Assembly (NCBI RefSeq): GCF_017994015.1
Contig: NZ_JAGOLP010000010.1
Span: forward strand, 1-64,000
Length of the DNA: 64,000 nucleotides
DNA from: Ferrovibrio sp.
GTDB lineage: Bacteria; Pseudomonadota; Alphaproteobacteria; Ferrovibrionales; Ferrovibrionaceae
Reading direction: 5' to 3'
Part shown: positions 61,977 to 64,000 of the stretch, piece by piece
Position numbering within the stretch: position 1 is the first letter of the stretch
How the letters are laid out: each line of letters begins with the position of its first letter
Notes under the pieces: model-generated
Database searches by the model: none
Seen by the model: the letters and a program-made list of their open reading frames with translations, nothing else
Told to the model about the DNA's origin: nothing
Program-made: the position numbers and the translations under genes

Positions 61977-64000
61977 CTACTCCGCCGCCTCGATATCGCG
62001 GGCCAGCACTTCGCGTTTGCCGACATGGTTGGCGGTGCCGACCACGCCTTCCTTTTCCATGCGTTCCATGATGCGGGCGGCGCGGTTATAGCCGATCTGC
62101 AAATGGCGCTGGATGAAGCTGGTGCTGGCCTTGCGCTCGCGGCAGACCAGGGCCACGGCCTGATCGTAGAGCGTGTCGCTCTCGTCGCCATCCTCGCTGC
62201 CACCCATGCCGGGCAGGCCGAACTTGCTTTCGTTATCGGTGGTCACGGCTTCGACATAGACCGGCTCGCCCTGGTCCTTCAGAATCTTGACCACACGTTC
62301 AACTTCCTCGTCGGTGACGAAGGGGCCATGCACACGCTGGATACGGCCGGCGCCGGGCATGTAGAGCATGTCGCCCATGCCGAGCAATTGCTCGGCACCC
62401 ATCTCGCCCAGAATGGTGCGGCTATCGATCTTGGAGGTGACCTGGAACGAGATGCGGGTGGGGAAATTGGCCTTGATGGTGCCGGTGATGACATCCACCG
62501 AAGGCCGTTGCGTCGCCATGATGAGGTGGATGCCGGCGGCACGCGCCATCTGCGCCAGGCGCTGGATCGCGGCTTCGATATCCTTGCCGGCCACCAGCAT
62601 CAGGTCGGCCAGCTCATCCACAATCACCACGATGAAGGGCAGCGGATTGAGATCGAGCGGGCGTTCCTCGAAGATCGGCTTGCCGGTTTGCGGATCGAAA
62701 CCGGTCTGCACCGTGCGGCCCAGGGCCTCGCCCTTGACGCGGGCCTGCGCCAGCCGTTCGTTATAGGAAGCGATATTGCGCACGCCGAGTTCCGACATCT
62801 TGCGATAGCGGTCCTCCATCTCGCGCACGGTCCATTTCAGCGCCACCACCGCCTTGCCCGGCTCGGTCACCACCGGCGCCAGCAGATGCGGGATACCGTC
62901 ATAAACCGACAATTCCAGCATCTTCGGATCGACCATGATGAAGCGGCACTGATCCGGGGTGAGGCGATACAGCAGGCTGAGGATCATGGTGTTGATCGCC
63001 ACCGACTTGCCCGAGCCGGTGGTGCCGGCCACCAGCAGATGCGGCATGCGGGTGAGATCGGCAATGGCCGGCGCGCCGCCGATATCCTTGCCCAAAGCCA
63101 AAGCCAGCTTGTTGGATGAATTCTCGAATTCGGCCGAAGCCAGCAATTCGCGCAGGTAAACCGTCTCGCGCTTGGCATTGGGCAATTCGATGCCGATGGC
63201 GTTGCGGCCCGGGATCACTGCAACACGGGCGGAGAGTGCGCTCATCGAGCGGGCGATATCATCTGCCAGACCGATGACACGGCTGGATTTGGTGCCGGGC
63301 GCCGGCTCAAGTTCATACAGCGTCACCACCGGGCCGGGGCGCACCTTGACGATCTCACCCTGCACGCCGAATTCGCTGAGCACGGATTCCAGCATCCGCG
63401 CATTCTGCTCCAGCGCTTCCTCGTTGATCTTCTCGCGCACAGCATCGGCCGGCGGTGGCTTGAGCAGGCCCAGTTCGGGCAATTCAAAATTGCTGCCATC
63501 GCCCAGCTTGAGGCTGGGTTGCGCCTCGGCGGCCACCCGCTTGCCCGGCTTGGGCCGCTCCTGACGGCGCTCAACCCGGCTGGCTTCATCCAGTTTACGC
63601 GCCGGCGGCAGGGTCATCGCCTCGCGGCCACGCTCCTCGGCATCCTCGTCATCCAGATAGGCGTCGTCATCGGCCTCGATCTCATCGGCCTGCGGCGGCT
63701 GCTTGGCGCGCGCGGTCAGGCGCGGCTCGGCGCGTTTCACGGCGCGGGCCTGTTCGGGCGCCGGGGTTGCGTAATCGTCATCCTCGGCATCCACGGCGCG
63801 GCGCGCAAACACGGCGCCGAAACCGGCCTTGACCCGGCCCATGAAATCCTGCGCCTCGGCGCCGGCGCGGATCGCCGCCCGGCCGCCCTGATACAGGCCC
63901 TGCGCGGTCAGCCCGGCAGTGGCAGCAGCGCCGAAACCGATGCCGCTGCCAACCTGGCGCCATTCACCCAGCGACAGGCCGGAGCAGAAATAGAAACACA
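61977..64000 (-). CDS. ftsK: DNA translocase FtsK, C-terminal part, cut by the window edge
   Basis: 674 residues are in view. The frame is open through 64000, reading [14 protein letters not shown] and a Gly/Ala-rich segment, which fits the last membrane helix. An acidic linker follows, then RecA-like motor: Walker [15 protein letters not shown], Walker [14 protein letters not shown], and [18 protein letters not shown]. The C-terminal winged-helix gamma domain is [29 protein letters not shown], which reads KOPS sites and activates XerD. FtsK pumps the terminus at the septum. The ATG at 63842 is only an internal codon. XerD is in the window at 50989. Confidence 0.95.
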   Translation of the reverse strand, partial: CFYFCSGLSLGEWRQVGSGIGFGAAATAGLTAQGLYQGGRAAIRAGAEAQDFMGRVKAGFGAVFARRAVDAEDDDYATPAPEQARAVKRAEPRLTARAKQPPQADEIEADDDAYLDDEDAEERGREAMTLPPARKLDEASRVERRQERPKPGKRVAAEAQPSLKLGDGSNFELPELGLLKPPPADAVREKINEEALEQNARMLESVLSEFGVQGEIVKVRPGPVVTLYELEPAPGTKSSRVIGLADDIARSMSALSARVAVIPGRNAIGIELPNAKRETVYLRELLASAEFENSSNKLALALGKDIGGAPAIADLTRMPHLLVAGTTGSGKSVAINTMILSLLYRLTPDQCRFIMVDPKMLELSVYDGIPHLLAPVVTEPGKAVVALKWTVREMEDRYRKMSELGVRNIASYNERLAQARVKGEALGRTVQTGFDPQTGKPIFEERPLDLNPLPFIVVIVDELADLMLVAGKDIEAAIQRLAQMARAAGIHLIMATQRPSVDVITGTIKANFPTRISFQVTSKIDSRTILGEMGAEQLLGMGDMLYMPGAGRIQRVHGPFVTDEEVERVVKILKDQGEPVYVEAVTTDNESKFGLPGMGGSEDGDESDTLYDQAVALVCRERKASTSFIQRHLQIGYNRAARIMERMEKEGVVGTANHVGKREVLARDIEAAE

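Overview
This window is ordinary chromosome from a GC-rich alphaproteobacterium. The gene order rpmH-rnpA-yidD-yidC-engB-argB, the pairs dciA (DUF721)-dsbA-smc and cobS-cobT next to a J-domain gene and bolA, an L-malyl-CoA lyase-like gene and an ornithine-lipid acyltransferase (olsB) all fit Rhodospirillales or relatives. A Ferrovibrio-like genus is a guess only. Coding density is very high. No gene-free stretch exceeds about 230 bases. I saw no rRNA, tRNA, CRISPR array, insertion sequence or prophage.

Layout. 1-3731: disrupted 3' part of comM, DUF924, a PAS_5 protein, an XRE regulator, and a divergent SDR/TetR pair. 3813-10271: an ABC importer (binding protein, fused permease, ATPase) followed on the same strand by a class I aminotransferase and a ferredoxin-NADP reductase, probably one transport-and-catabolism unit. 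10279-14222: acyl-CoA synthetase, OlsB, AmpG-like transporter. 14229-20209: dciA-dsbA-smc, with a strikingly enlarged SMC. 20231-28635: acyl-CoA dehydrogenase, purB, haloalkane dehalogenase, VOC protein, LysR, EamA transporter, a secreted nucleosidase. 28649-32965: ribosomal and membrane-biogenesis operon (rpmH to argB), divergent from rpmB (33196-33492) with a clear back-to-back promoter pair. 33560-44883: phytase-like esterase, a four-PAS hybrid kinase, VWA lipoprotein, small lipoprotein, cobTS, J-domain protein, bolA. 44985-51927: RHH protein, AEC transporter, CorC-like protein, aroB-aroK, a 46-residue membrane protein, a large exported protein and xerD. 51993-56539: malyl-CoA lyase-like gene and surface-polysaccharide genes. 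56641-64000: nuclease, COG0523 GTPase, kinase-like protein, asparaginase, SpoU methyltransferase, Ogt, a ParE/Phd toxin-antitoxin pair and the C-terminal part of FtsK.

Most notable observations. (1) SMC is 1517 residues long. About ten 18-residue repeats lie in the coiled-coil arm before the hinge and ten to eleven 18-residue repeats lie in the arm after it, so both arms appear lengthened by matched amounts; removing about 360 residues gives a normal-length SMC. (2) Between aroB and the CorC-like gene, a 17-bp tandem repeat forms a chain of three six-codon ORFs. Each stop overlaps the next start as ATGA, running from the aroB stop to the corC start, which looks like a termination-reinitiation ladder. 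Both are read directly from sequence; their functional meaning is inference.
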